Shown here: positions 10,132 to 18,999 of the stretch, in pieces
Numbering within the stretch: position 1 is the first letter of the stretch
Layout of the letters: every line of letters starts with the position of its first letter
Source: an uncultured Flavobacteriales bacterium
GTDB taxonomy: Bacteria > Bacteroidota > Bacteroidia > Palsa-965
Direction: 5' to 3'
Length of the DNA stretch: 64,000 nucleotides
Assembly: GCA_937974275.1 (NCBI GenBank)
Contig: CALJIF010000049.1
Coordinates: 3,129-67,128 of the forward strand
Translations under genes and position numbers: made by a program
The notes under the pieces: model-generated
Told to the model about the DNA's origin: nothing
Seen by the model: the letters and a program-made list of their open reading frames with translations, nothing else
Databases searched by the model: none

Positions 10132-11406
10132 TTACTTCACAATCACACGCTGCGTATACTGCTGTGTAGCATTGCGCACCGTAATCATGTACATACCGGG
10201 CACCCAACCTTGCGTGTTCAAGGTAGTCGTACCATCATTTTCTGCACGCTGGCGACGGAATAACTTTCCGGTGGAGTCATACACTTCAATGCTGTAATCG
10301 TTGCCTGCCAAACGACCTGTATTTACCGTAAATTCTGTTGTTGCCGGATTCGGATATACGTCCAACACCGATCGTAATGCAGGAAGTTCTTGCATACCAA
10401 TTGGGTTAGACCATCCGCAATCTAACTGATCGCCACAAACAAAGTGAACCAGGAAATTTCTTGTAATCACCAATGTGGTGTCGTAGTACGCAGCACTGCT
10501 CACATGCGGCACGTGTCCCTGTCCTTCATAAATTTCAAAGCAATTAGTTATACCCAGCTGATCCACACGAGTATCAATTGATGCAGAACCATGCACGGTT
10601 AACAATGGATACGTTCCCAACAACACGATCGTCGCAGAACCATAAGGAACAGTTTGATCCGCAGTACCATGAAAATTTAACACCGGCTCATCACCCGCAT
10701 TAATCCAAGCAGTGTCTCCTAATGCACCGGCAATATTAATCACTGCGCGCACATTTGAAGAATATCCCGGATTGCCGCTGTTGCCTTCAATGCCGCCGCT
10801 AAGTCCGGGCTGATTGGTAGTATCTGCCCATGAAGGAAATTCACTGGGTTCATCTAAATACGCTACATGCAACGCCATAAATCCACCGGCACTTACTCCC
10901 ATGAAATAAATGTTCGAAGTATCGATACCGTAGGTGTTTCCTAGTGTAGCATAATCTTTTTTGAAAAAACGCACCGCAGCTTTTGCATCTTGTACAGCAC
11001 GCATTACGGCTTCGGTTGCATCGGTACTATCAGGTCCGGGAAACGGAAAGTTCGTCATCCCCACACGATAATCGATAGAAGCCACAACGTAACCCATTTG
11101 CGATAAATCATTGCAAAATTGAATGACGTCACCACCGGTTTTCGATCCCGACAAAAAGTTTCCGCCGTGTGCAAGAATGATCAAAGGACGATTTGTCACT
11201 GTGTCATTTTTCGGCATGTGCACATCCAGGCGAAGCGATGTTGTGCTGTTATTAAAACTCTGATTAGAACCGTACACAATATTTGAAATCGTGGTGTCCT
11301 GAAACACAAAGTCCCGATAACGCAAACCGTTGCACGCACTTTGAGCTTGAATAGTTGTAGCACTTGTCAAACACAAGGCTAATCCTGTAAGTAAATTTTT
11401 CATCAT
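10132..11406 (-). CDS. Secreted alpha/beta hydrolase with C-terminal T9SS sorting domain
   Basis: Exported esterase/lipase-like protein. It has an N-terminal signal peptide (MMKNLLTGLALCLTSA...QAQS). The oxyanion motif is HGGNF near residue 80, and the nucleophile elbow GVSAG is near 175. A His near the end of the catalytic domain (GQGHVPHV) completes a triad typical of carboxylesterase/BD-FAE-like enzymes. The last 75 residues (LDVYPNPATTEF to VIVK) are a type A type IX secretion sorting domain, so the enzyme should cross the outer membrane and be released or anchored. Substrate is unknown. Confidence 0.87.
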   Translation of the reverse strand: MMKNLLTGLALCLTSATTIQAQSACNGLRYRDFVFQDTTISNIVYGSNQSFNNSTTSLRLDVHMPKNDTVTNRPLIILAHGGNFLSGSKTGGDVIQFCNDLSQMGYVVASIDYRVGMTNFPFPGPDSTDATEAVMRAVQDAKAAVRFFKKDYATLGNTYGIDTSNIYFMGVSAGGFMALHVAYLDEPSEFPSWADTTNQPGLSGGIEGNSGNPGYSSNVRAVINIAGALGDTAWINAGDEPVLNFHGTADQTVPYGSATIVLLGTYPLLTVHGSASIDTRVDQLGITNCFEIYEGQGHVPHVSSAAYYDTTLVITRNFLVHFVCGDQLDCGWSNPIGMQELPALRSVLDVYPNPATTEFTVNTGRLAGNDYSIEVYDSTGKLFRRQRAENDGTTTLNTQGWVPGMYMITVRNATQQYTQRVIVK

Positions 11407-11416
11407 AAGGGTATAG

Positions 11417-12643
11417 TTAAAACTTGAGGGTAAATCCGATTCCCGGAGCTATGGTTCTGCTTTTATAAGTACCGGTAAATCCTGTTTCAATATTGGTGTC
11501 TGTTCGCTGCATGCCTTCAACGTATAAGCAAGATGCATCAATGCGAATGTTTTCTCCTATTTTATAAGTTACTCCGCCGGTAATTCCAATGCGATCGCTA
11601 TCAGGAGTTTCAGGTGTTAAATAACCGTCTTGCACAGGAGTTTTGTCGAAGTAACATCCTGCACGTAACTGTAACTTATCTAAAATTCTGTATTCCACTC
11701 CTGCACGCGCAATCCAAGCATTCTTGTACATGCGCGCCGAACTAATGTCTTCCAACTTATCCGTGTTATCCGCAAAATCAATGCGTAACGAATCGTAAGA
11801 ACTCCACCCAACAATATTGACATCGCTCGAAAATGTCCATCTGTCCGTGGAGTACGCCGCACCAACATTAATCACTTGTGGCAATCGCAACGCGGTAGAA
11901 AAAGTAGTAGTAGGGAAAAATTCCTGCAAGGCTCCCGGGACGGTAAATTCGGCACTTCCGCCATTGACTTCCACACTAACAGCAGAACGATACGAAGCCC
12001 CGAATGATAAGGCATCATTGTGCTTATATAATATTCCCGCCTGAAAGCCGAATCCGCTTGCATCGCCAGAAAGATTGCCTTCGCCGTAATCTCCATTCTG
12101 ATCTTGCACAGGTACACCTTTACGCAATGCGAAACCACCTGTTGCATAAATGAAGCCGGCTCCAATGCCTAACTTTTCATGCAACTGATACGACACTGTT
12201 GGCTGAACAAAAATTGTTTTCAGATTTATTTCGCGAATCAGAAAGTTTCCTTTCCAGTCAGACGGCCATTCTGCACGACTTCCAAAAGGAGTGTACACCG
12301 CTACGCCTGCTGCCCACTTCTGTTTATTGTACATCGCGTACACACCGAAAGGTGTTCCTATATTTTGCACCATAGAAGCCTGATAAACTCCGGGAGCCGG
12401 CTCTGCGTAAACTGTTCGAGGCATCAAGAACGTGCCGCTACCTGTTATTACCCATTTGCCATCTACAAAAACGGAAGCACCCGGATTAAAGAACATACTG
12501 GATGCATCGAAAAATAACGCAGTCCCTGTATGCCCCATGCCCAAATGCCGCTGACTTTGAGCATTCACCTGAAAGCCACCGGCAATTGCAGCAGTGGATA
12601 TCTGTAATACAATGACAATACAAGCAATGAATTGGCGGGTCAT
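11417..12643 (-). CDS. OmpP1/FadL/TodX-family outer membrane transport protein
   Basis: Outer-membrane beta-barrel of the FadL type that takes up hydrophobic compounds such as long-chain fatty acids. I chose the ATG at 12643 because it gives a clean signal peptide (MTRQFIACIVIVLQIS...AIAG) directly before the FadL-typical GGFQVNAQSQRHLGMGHTGTAL. The frame is open further up to 12736, but that extension is not signal-like. The barrel ends in an aromatic residue (GIGFTLKF), as outer-membrane proteins do. The neighbouring downstream gene is the T9SS hydrolase, only 10 bases away; the two may form an operon in which an esterase releases lipids that this barrel imports. Confidence 0.88.
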   Translation of the reverse strand: MTRQFIACIVIVLQISTAAIAGGFQVNAQSQRHLGMGHTGTALFFDASSMFFNPGASVFVDGKWVITGSGTFLMPRTVYAEPAPGVYQASMVQNIGTPFGVYAMYNKQKWAAGVAVYTPFGSRAEWPSDWKGNFLIREINLKTIFVQPTVSYQLHEKLGIGAGFIYATGGFALRKGVPVQDQNGDYGEGNLSGDASGFGFQAGILYKHNDALSFGASYRSAVSVEVNGGSAEFTVPGALQEFFPTTTFSTALRLPQVINVGAAYSTDRWTFSSDVNIVGWSSYDSLRIDFADNTDKLEDISSARMYKNAWIARAGVEYRILDKLQLRAGCYFDKTPVQDGYLTPETPDSDRIGITGGVTYKIGENIRIDASCLYVEGMQRTDTNIETGFTGTYKSRTIAPGIGFTLKF

Positions 12644-12783
12644 GTTCAAATGTAAAGAAATCGTTCTCGTAATAAAAACAAATCCTGCCGTTTCGCTTGA
12701 AATATGTGCAACGGTCATCAACGAGCAATTATTCACGATGAATTAGCTCCGGTATGTTAATTTTGCACGATGTCCTTTATCAT

Positions 12784-12855
12784 GGTCTCGTAGTTCAATG
12801 GATAGAATAGAAGTTTCCTAAACTTTTGATACAGGTTCGATTCCTGTCGAGACTA
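12784..12855 (+). tRNA. tRNA-Arg (anticodon CCU)
   Basis: Cloverleaf: acceptor GGTCTCG/CGAGACT (first pair G-U), D stem GTTC/GAAT, anticodon stem GAAGT/ACTTT around the loop TTCCTAA with anticodon CCT, and T arm ACAGG-TTCGATT-CCTGT. Discriminator A is at 12855, and no CCA is encoded. It reads AGG codons. Confidence 0.93.
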
Positions 12856-12881
12856 CAAAACTTCTTTGGCTTATTTTTTCG

Positions 12882-13847
12882 TTAACCCGTCCATTGCGCC
12901 ACCATAAGATACAGCGGCATTCCAATGGTAATGTTGATGGGAAACGTAACAGCAAGTGCCATGGGCAAATACAATCCCGGATCTGCTTTGGGTGCAGATA
13001 TTTTCATGGCGGCAGGAACAGCGATGTAAGAAGCACTTGCAGCAAGTATCGCCAGAATAAATCGATTGCTGATATCATGTATAAACGGCGCGCTGATTAA
13101 GGCAACCAAACATCCGTTGAATAAAGGAACGAAGATTGCGAACAATAATGGAAACGAGCCGTATGCAAAAAAGGATTTAAGCTTTCGTCCGCTGGTAATC
13201 CCCATGTCCAGCAAGAATATCGCAAGGAAGCCTTTAAACAAATCATTCGTAAATGGTTTAATGCCTTCCGCTTGTTTTGCATTGGCGAAATATCCGATCA
13301 GCAAACTTCCGAGAATGAGCAACACACTGCCATTGGTGAATGAATGTTTAATGACGTCGCGCTTCTTCACTCCTGCTGAGCGCTGCTTGTCAAACAAAGA
13401 AATCAGCAACAAGCCCATAATGATGGCCGGCGATTCCATCAATGCCATCGTAGCCACCATGTGTCCGTGAAAAATATATTGCTGACTTTCCAAATAAGTA
13501 ACCGCGGTTACGAATGTTACTGCACTTACTGATCCATAAGCCGCAGCAATTGCACCTGCATCATGCACGTTTAATTTTCGCTTTAACACAAAAAAGGTAT
13601 ACAAAGGAATTAATGCCGAAATCGCTACTCCCAGCACAATTGAACCAATTACTTCACCATCAATTTCTTCATGCGATAACTCCTGACCGCCTTTGAAACC
13701 AATAGCAAACAATAAATACAAGGAAATAAACTTGGAAGAATTTGCCGGAATTTCAAGATCGCTCTTCAAATACACAGCGACAATTCCTAAAGCGAAAAAT
13801 AATAATGCAGGGTTGGTAAGATTTTCTTGTAGTAATTCTAAAGTCAT
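12882..13847 (-). CDS. SbtA-family sodium-dependent bicarbonate transporter
   Basis: Polytopic membrane protein with about ten helices across 321 residues. It matches the SbtA/DUF897 family in the opening NPALLFFALGIVAVYLKSDLEIP, in LLFAIGFKGGQEL, and in the AAAYGSVSAVTFVTAVTYLE segment. Family members import bicarbonate with Na+. It is the last gene of a close-packed leftward operon beginning with isocitrate dehydrogenase; 18 bases separate it from the DUF6671 gene. In cyanobacteria SbtA is controlled by a PII-like protein SbtB and a LysR regulator; here a LysR gene diverges from the operon head. The sequence does not show whether bicarbonate is really the substrate. Confidence 0.87.
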   Translation of the reverse strand: MTLELLQENLTNPALLFFALGIVAVYLKSDLEIPANSSKFISLYLLFAIGFKGGQELSHEEIDGEVIGSIVLGVAISALIPLYTFFVLKRKLNVHDAGAIAAAYGSVSAVTFVTAVTYLESQQYIFHGHMVATMALMESPAIIMGLLLISLFDKQRSAGVKKRDVIKHSFTNGSVLLILGSLLIGYFANAKQAEGIKPFTNDLFKGFLAIFLLDMGITSGRKLKSFFAYGSFPLLFAIFVPLFNGCLVALISAPFIHDISNRFILAILAASASYIAVPAAMKISAPKADPGLYLPMALAVTFPINITIGMPLYLMVAQWTG

Positions 13848-13865
13848 TGGTTTATCGGGATGTTA

Positions 13866-14714
13866 TCAGGGATTACAATTATCACAATACATAGGATCCT
13901 CATGCCGTTTCCCAGTAGGAAATTCGACAATCTCGTTGTAGCTGCATTTTAAACAAGAGTTGATGATTCGTTGAACACTCTTTGTAGGAAAATGACACTG
14001 TGCACAAGGCAATCCTTTTTGAAATTCAGTTGGTCCAAATCCGGGGATACCGCATGTTGGACATACATTTTTTATTCGTTCCGCCAACTTGCGAGTAGCA
14101 CCGGCAATCACTTGCATGCGTGTTGGATTCATGTGCGCCCGCATGTCCGTTTGCACGTGAAGTTGTTGGTGTTCGTTCAAGAGTTGCAATGCTGTTTTGA
14201 TCAAAGTCTCTTTATCGCGAATTCCCTTGACCATGTTCTCCGGTGAATCCGGCGACGGGCGTAGAATTAGGGCATGACTTGGAAATAAAGCTGTTTCTGC
14301 AAAGGCCAACAACTCATCGATACTTGTAACTGTTGATGCAGCGTAGTTCGTGTCAGGAGAAAGCTCTTTAGCTATAATCTCGAGATCATTTCGTCGATCG
14401 ATAAATACAAGAATCTCTTCGTCAGCTGCAAGAAAAGGGATAAACGGATGGGGACCAAACGAACCTTCGCTAGCCACAGCCAAATCTACACTCCCCTGTT
14501 CTAAACCATGTAGACATTTTTGACGGGCTGTGGCTAACGGGTCCGATTTACGCTCTACCTCGCCACTGAACGTCCCCCAACGATCAGTGTCAAAATCATC
14601 AAGCGTAAATACCCTAATTCCTAATTCATCCTGCAAAACGGGGCCGATTACTTGCTGTTTGCCGTGCATAGTAGCAATCAGCGCCCGTTTACCATGATAG
14701 AATTGGTTAGTCAC
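13866..14714 (-). CDS. DUF6671 family protein with C-terminal zinc-ribbon cysteines
   Basis: 282 residues, no signal peptide and no membrane segment, so cytoplasmic. The N-terminal part (FYHGKRALIATMHGKQQVIGPVL) and the repeated ASEGSFGPHPF motif fit the DUF6671 family, of unknown function. The last 75 residues carry four CxxC pairs (CPTCG, CAQC, CLKC, CDNC), which look like two zinc ribbons. It overlaps the upstream 96-aa gene by 8 bases, implying coupled translation, and precedes the SbtA-like gene. An inference from context is a role in the same carbon/redox process; no enzymatic motif is recognised. Confidence 0.75.
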   Translation of the reverse strand: MTNQFYHGKRALIATMHGKQQVIGPVLQDELGIRVFTLDDFDTDRWGTFSGEVERKSDPLATARQKCLHGLEQGSVDLAVASEGSFGPHPFIPFLAADEEILVFIDRRNDLEIIAKELSPDTNYAASTVTSIDELLAFAETALFPSHALILRPSPDSPENMVKGIRDKETLIKTALQLLNEHQQLHVQTDMRAHMNPTRMQVIAGATRKLAERIKNVCPTCGIPGFGPTEFQKGLPCAQCHFPTKSVQRIINSCLKCSYNEIVEFPTGKRHEDPMYCDNCNP

Positions 14715-14997
14715 TGTACTTTAATCCTATTGTGATATCAGATTTGATGTTGAGCTGAATGTTCTTTTCTCTTGCTTCACGAATCAAATCCTCCACAATC
14801 GCTTTACTCTTATACAAATCTTCAATCCGTTTTGCTGCTAAAGGATCTTCACGATTATAGTGTACCTGATGACTGAGATTTTTTATCTTGTTATAGTTGA
14901 TTTTTGCAACGATAAACTTGAGCAAAATCTCTTGCGCGTCATCAGGAGTGAAACCTCCATCCATCAACACTAACCTCGTGGTCGTCTCCATAGTCAA
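14707..14997 (-). CDS. Small hypothetical protein, paralogue of the next upstream 82-aa protein
   Basis: 96 residues, soluble, predicted mostly helical. It shares a pattern with the adjacent 82-aa protein: a start like LVLMDGGF..DDA, then IVAKINYNK, a charged helix, and a C-terminal beta-like stretch (IQLNIKSDITIGLKY). I recognise no named family. It lies in the operon between isocitrate dehydrogenase and the DUF6671 gene, 3 bases after its paralogue and overlapping DUF6671. The tandem pair suggests a duplicated small regulatory or hetero-oligomer subunit; this is inference. Confidence 0.65.
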   Translation of the reverse strand: MTMETTTRLVLMDGGFTPDDAQEILLKFIVAKINYNKIKNLSHQVHYNREDPLAAKRIEDLYKSKAIVEDLIREAREKNIQLNIKSDITIGLKYSD

Positions 14998-15000
14998 TGA

Positions 15001-15249
15001 TTAAAAATTAGTAAGCACCAGTTCTGCATCAATACGCACGCTCCCATGCTCATCTTGCGATGTGGTCCGAATACGATGCCAGCTCTCCTGAAGCGATTTA
15101 ATCTTCTGCTCACGGAATTTGATGTCTTCCTCGTTTCCGGAAGCAGATATTTTACTTTCGTGAAATCGAATCTTCGCTTGAATCATTTCACCGATCAATG
15201 CGGTCGCTTCATCACGACGAAACTCTCCTTTGATTAAATCGATCTTCAT
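15001..15249 (-). CDS. Small hypothetical protein (82 aa) in isocitrate dehydrogenase operon
   Basis: Soluble, highly charged 82-residue protein (MKIDLIKGEFRRDEATALIG..). It has the same arrangement as the downstream 96-aa protein: LIKGEF..DEA, then MIQAKIRFHESK, a Glu/Lys-rich helix, and a short terminal strand (VRIDAELVLTNF). It starts 11 bases after the isocitrate dehydrogenase stop. No family is recognised. It could bind a partner enzyme of the operon, but the sequence does not show this. Confidence 0.65.
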   Translation of the reverse strand: MKIDLIKGEFRRDEATALIGEMIQAKIRFHESKISASGNEEDIKFREQKIKSLQESWHRIRTTSQDEHGSVRIDAELVLTNF

Positions 15250-15260
15250 AATTGCCGGTT

Positions 15261-16697
15261 TTATTGTCCTTGACCTAAACTGTACGCAGGCTTGCCATCG
15301 AAAGCATACAGGTTTTCTGTTTTGATACTATCAATTCCTTCGTTGAGTGATTTGTTCAACAATTCGATAATATCCTGCTTGGAGATGGAAGCTCCTTCTT
15401 GCGGCTTAAAGCGACAACGCCAGTGATCCGTGCAGAAGGTCTCTCTGAATCCTTCCGGCCACACTTTGATTCCACGGTTGGTGATCATCGACAGCTTCAC
15501 ATGCTTCAACTCCAACGCTTTCACTTTAGACGCTAACTCATCCGCAGATTCGCCGTTCCAGTGAACAAACACGTCCACACCAACAAGTTCCTTCTTAGCA
15601 GAAGCCTTACGCTTATACTTCGGCAAGTTTAACGCTGCGCTGTTCGCATAAGAAACCGCTTTCAGTGTTTTAGGTGTTTTACCCAAATTGGCAATCACAG
15701 CCTGAGCGAACTCCTTAGTACCTACCTTTTGTTTACTTACACCTTCCTTATAAATATCATAGGTGTGAATACCTTCTTCCAGTGTTGTCAGCCATGCATT
15801 TTGCACACGCTCAGCAACTGCAGTTTGTCCGATATGATTCAACATCATAATCGCACCTTGCAACAATCCGGAAGGGTTTGCCACATTCTGACCTGCGCGA
15901 CGTGGCGCCGATCCGTGAATAGCTTCGAACATGGCACATTCTTCACCAATGTTGGCAGAACCCGCCAATCCTACAGATCCGGTAATTTGTGCTGCAACAT
16001 CACTCAATACATCGCCATATAAATTCGGCATCACGATAACATCAAATGCTTCCGGCGTGTCCGCCATTTTAGCTGCACCAATGTCAATGATCCAGTGTTC
16101 ATTTTCAATCTCCGGATATTCTTTTGCAATCTCATCAAACACCTGATGGAACAAGCCGTCAGTCTGCTTCATGATGTTATCTTTTGTGAAGCACGTTACC
16201 TTCTTGCGCTTTTGTTGTTTAGCATACTCAAACGCATAACGGATAATCTTCTCACAACCCGGACGGCTGATCAATTTCAAACACTGCACCACCTCGTCGG
16301 TTTGCTGGTGTTCGATTCCCGCGTACAAATCTTCTTCGTTTTCGCGAACAATTACGACATCCATAACAGGATGTTTGGTGCTCACGAATGGATGTAAACT
16401 GATACATGGACGCACGTTGGCATACAAGCCCAAAAATTTACGCGTAGTTACGTTTAAGCTCTTGTACCCACCACCTTGCGGAGTTGTGATCGGAGCTTTA
16501 AGAAAGATTTTGTTTCTGCGAATAGTGTCCCAGGAGGAATTCGCAATACCCGAAGTATTGCCGGCCAAATAAACCTTTTCTCCTACTTCTATTTCGTCAA
16601 TCTCAATTTGTGCGCCTGCTGCTTTAATAATGTCGAGCGTGGCATCCATAATTTCAGGACCGATTCCGTCCCCTTTTGCAACTGTAATTCGTGTCAT
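15261..16697 (-). CDS. icd: NADP-type isocitrate dehydrogenase with C-terminal extension (Thermus-like)
   Basis: Oxidative decarboxylation of isocitrate to 2-oxoglutarate and CO2 in the TCA cycle. The N-terminus ITVAKGDGIGPEIMD is the nucleotide/substrate-binding start of the beta-decarboxylating dehydrogenase family. Other signatures are VRENEEDLYAGIEH, the metal-binding segment MPNLYGDVLSDVAAQITGS, and the cofactor loop EAIHGSAPRRAGQNVANP. The catalytic domain is about 335 residues, and an extra C-terminal domain of about 140 residues (from about 365) resembles the extension of Thermus thermophilus isocitrate dehydrogenase. Coenzyme preference is inferred. It heads a five-gene operon and is divergent from a LysR gene. 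Confidence 0.9.
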   Translation of the reverse strand: MTRITVAKGDGIGPEIMDATLDIIKAAGAQIEIDEIEVGEKVYLAGNTSGIANSSWDTIRRNKIFLKAPITTPQGGGYKSLNVTTRKFLGLYANVRPCISLHPFVSTKHPVMDVVIVRENEEDLYAGIEHQQTDEVVQCLKLISRPGCEKIIRYAFEYAKQQKRKKVTCFTKDNIMKQTDGLFHQVFDEIAKEYPEIENEHWIIDIGAAKMADTPEAFDVIVMPNLYGDVLSDVAAQITGSVGLAGSANIGEECAMFEAIHGSAPRRAGQNVANPSGLLQGAIMMLNHIGQTAVAERVQNAWLTTLEEGIHTYDIYKEGVSKQKVGTKEFAQAVIANLGKTPKTLKAVSYANSAALNLPKYKRKASAKKELVGVDVFVHWNGESADELASKVKALELKHVKLSMITNRGIKVWPEGFRETFCTDHWRCRFKPQEGASISKQDIIELLNKSLNEGIDSIKTENLYAFDGKPAYSLGQGQ

Positions 16698-16729
16698 AGT
16701 TTAGAACATGTGGTTTAACGGTGCAAAAG

Positions 16730-16740
16730 TGCGTTACGCA
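16730..16740. promoter_or_regulatory. Palindromic operator candidate between icd and lysR
   Basis: Perfect 5-bp arms TGCGT-T-ACGCA in the 92-base divergent intergenic region, 33 bases upstream of the icd ATG and 50 bases upstream of the LysR ATG. Partly symmetric A/T flanks extend it. LysR regulators commonly bind such dyads between themselves and a divergent target, but the classical T-N11-A spacing is not exact here. Confidence 0.4.
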
Positions 16741-16789
16741 TTTCATATATTTTTATTTATCTTTATTATACTTTCCATTAATATTATTT

Positions 16790-17716
16790 ATGAATTATAC
16801 ACTTCATCAACTACAGATTTTCGTGCGCGTTGCACAAACAGGAAGTATTACACGTGCTGCTGAAGAATTACACCTTACGCAGCCCGCCGTTTCTATTCAG
16901 CTTAAAAATTTTCAGGATCAATTCGACATTCCATTGACAGAAGTAGTAGGTCGACAGCTGTTCGTTACTGCATTCGGAAACGAAATTGCACAGACGGCAG
17001 AAGAAATTCTACAACAAGTGAATACCATCAAGGCTAAAACAATGGCCTATAAAGGAGAACTGGCCGGTCGATTAAAAATTTCCGTAGTGTCTACAGGCAA
17101 ATATGTTATGCCCTATTTCTTGCGTGAATTTATTCAGCAGCATAAAGGTGTAGAGTTACAAATGGATGTGACGAATAAATCGAAAGTAATTGAGTCGTTA
17201 GAAGCTAACAGTATAGACTTCGCGCTGGTATCCATTTTACCGAAACAAATTGCAGTTGAAAAAATGGACTTGTTGCAGAACAAATTATTCCTGGTGGGTC
17301 AGGCCGATAAAAAGTGGAACAAGAAGCAACCGTACTCCAAAGAAATGCTCAACGAGTTGCCGCTTATTTTTCGAGAAGAAGGTTCTGGCACGCGACAAAC
17401 GATGGAAGGATTTCTTGATCGCAGTAAAATTAAACCCGACGGCAAAATGGAACTTACGTCTAACGAAGCCGTGAAACAAGCGGTGCTGGCAGGTTTGGGA
17501 TATTCCATCATGCCATTAATCGGTATCAAAAACGAATTGCGGAATAAAGAATTACAAATCATCCCGATTAAAGGACTTCCGATTAAAACAACGTGGAGTT
17601 TAATCTGGCTGAAAGGGAAAAAACACTCACCTGTAGCGGATGCATTTAAAAAGCAATTACATGATACCAAGAATGAATTAGTCCGAAGCACCTTTCATTG
17701 GTATGAAGCTTATTAA
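16790..17716 (+). CDS. LysR-family transcriptional regulator, CbbR/CysL-like
   Basis: DNA-binding activator or repressor responding to a small metabolite. I use the ATG at 16790 because it puts MNYTLHQLQIFVRVAQTGS at the start of the winged helix-turn-helix (about 1-60, recognition region LTQPAVSIQLKNF); the open frame to 16721 adds a non-homologous hydrophobic leader. The effector domain (about 90-300) has the EEGSGTR motif typical of the CbbR/CmpR/CysL branch, which in other bacteria governs carbon fixation, bicarbonate uptake or cysteine synthesis. It is divergent from the icd-sbtA operon, its likely target. A terminator follows directly. Confidence 0.9.
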   Translation: MNYTLHQLQIFVRVAQTGSITRAAEELHLTQPAVSIQLKNFQDQFDIPLTEVVGRQLFVTAFGNEIAQTAEEILQQVNTIKAKTMAYKGELAGRLKISVVSTGKYVMPYFLREFIQQHKGVELQMDVTNKSKVIESLEANSIDFALVSILPKQIAVEKMDLLQNKLFLVGQADKKWNKKQPYSKEMLNELPLIFREEGSGTRQTMEGFLDRSKIKPDGKMELTSNEAVKQAVLAGLGYSIMPLIGIKNELRNKELQIIPIKGLPIKTTWSLIWLKGKKHSPVADAFKKQLHDTKNELVRSTFHWYEAY

Positions 17717-17720
17717 AATG

Positions 17721-17746
17721 AAAGGCCGGACTTTCATCCGACCTTT
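17721..17746 (+). terminator. Hairpin terminator after lysR
   Basis: Stem AAAGGCCGGA (17721-17730) / TCCGACCTTT (17737-17746) with one mismatch and a 6-base loop, located right after the LysR stop codon. The T run is weak (TTTCTCC). Confidence 0.6.
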
Positions 17747-17782
17747 CTCCCTTAGTAATGGTGACGCCTCCCACTCACCTTA

Positions 17783-18901
17783 CTAATAGCGCTCCACGCT
17801 CACCACATAAATCATTAATACGTTTTTCTTACGCTTCACTTCTACACCATAACCTACTTGCTCGGCACTTTTTTCAGTCAATCCTTGCTTTGCACGATCT
17901 TTTTCCAACTGCGTCTGAATTGTTTTTACAACAGCCTCCACACTATAATCCTGAATATCCACTTCAACTATAGCAGCAACTTCACCAAATCGATCTTCGC
18001 CTTTCAGCAAGGTGCCTCCCGCAGAAGCTTTATTCACGCGTTGTTTCAATGTTTCGCCATAATAAGCACGCTTGCCTTTTTGCTGTTCGTGTGTCAACTT
18101 GTTCACGCTGGCCAGGTAAGCCGCGTGCGCACTTGCCGCTTTCTCCAAACTTTTCTTGCGCTTTACATCACGATCTGCAGTATATAGCGCCTGAGCAATA
18201 TCAAGCTTCGCAGTACGCGTATTTACATTTACCTTCTTCTTGCTCTGAGGCTTTTCCTGTTGAGGCTCAACACGAACCGGCGCATCGTCTTTAGGTACAT
18301 CAGCAACAACAATCTTTCCTGTCCCATATCGTGCAAATAAATCGGTTGCCCACACAACACCATTCTTAATTACAAACGCTACACCATGAATAGCATGATT
18401 GCGCAACATATTACGATTATGTCCCGGAGATTTCTTCCACTGATTAATGCTGTACAAAGCAATGTGCTTAGCTTTTTCCTGAATCGTTTTGCCATTGCCG
18501 CTGTAGTTGTACAAACAATTCTCTCCTGACCAAAATGACATACGTTTAGTTACATAGGTCTCACGATCGCCGGGATCCTTACCTGTAAAAGATTTTGTAT
18601 TCGGCTTTTCGCTGTGAGACAATTCATTATTGTCCACCATCCAAATGGTATGATTACGCGAAGCCAACCACAATGTATCGCTCCAGCCTAATGCAGGTTG
18701 TCCGCTATCCTTACGGTATGCGTTGAGCATTTCGTGAAAGTATAATGCAGCCAATCTTTCGATCTGCAAAATAGAATCACGTTCAGATTGTTGAATGATT
18801 TGTTTTAAACCTCCGGCATCGGCAACTTTATTGTTGGCCTGAGCCTTGGTAATGTTACCTAAAAACAGTAACACGACGAATACACGAACCGCAGTCTTCA
18901 T
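17783..18901 (-). CDS. Secreted CAP-domain (SCP-like) protein
   Basis: Exported protein with signal peptide (MKTAVRVFVVLLFLGNITKAQA) and a CAP/SCP/PR1 domain at about 50-190. That domain contains HEMLNAYRKDSGQPALGW, a WSGENC segment and HNRNMLRNH..GVAFV, which are the conserved CAP boxes. A Lys-rich linker (about 225-245) leads to a second, degenerate CAP-like half (AQALYTADRDVKRKK..AHAAYLASV) ending in a beta-rich tail. CAP proteins bind lipids or act in adhesion or proteolysis; the role here is unknown. It stands alone, flanked by terminators. Confidence 0.8.
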   Translation of the reverse strand: MKTAVRVFVVLLFLGNITKAQANNKVADAGGLKQIIQQSERDSILQIERLAALYFHEMLNAYRKDSGQPALGWSDTLWLASRNHTIWMVDNNELSHSEKPNTKSFTGKDPGDRETYVTKRMSFWSGENCLYNYSGNGKTIQEKAKHIALYSINQWKKSPGHNRNMLRNHAIHGVAFVIKNGVVWATDLFARYGTGKIVVADVPKDDAPVRVEPQQEKPQSKKKVNVNTRTAKLDIAQALYTADRDVKRKKSLEKAASAHAAYLASVNKLTHEQQKGKRAYYGETLKQRVNKASAGGTLLKGEDRFGEVAAIVEVDIQDYSVEAVVKTIQTQLEKDRAKQGLTEKSAEQVGYGVEVKRKKNVLMIYVVSVERY

Positions 18902-18999
18902 AACCTAAGCGTTTTAAAGTGAAGTAGTGTTGTTTCATCGTACTTGATATATAACACATAACGTGCCAAATCATCAAAAGGTACATTTCAGTGCAAAAA

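Noticed and set aside
12644..12736. Upstream extension of the FadL-like protein to an ATG at 12736
   Set aside because: The extra 31 residues are not signal-like, while the ATG at 12643 gives a normal signal peptide and family start.
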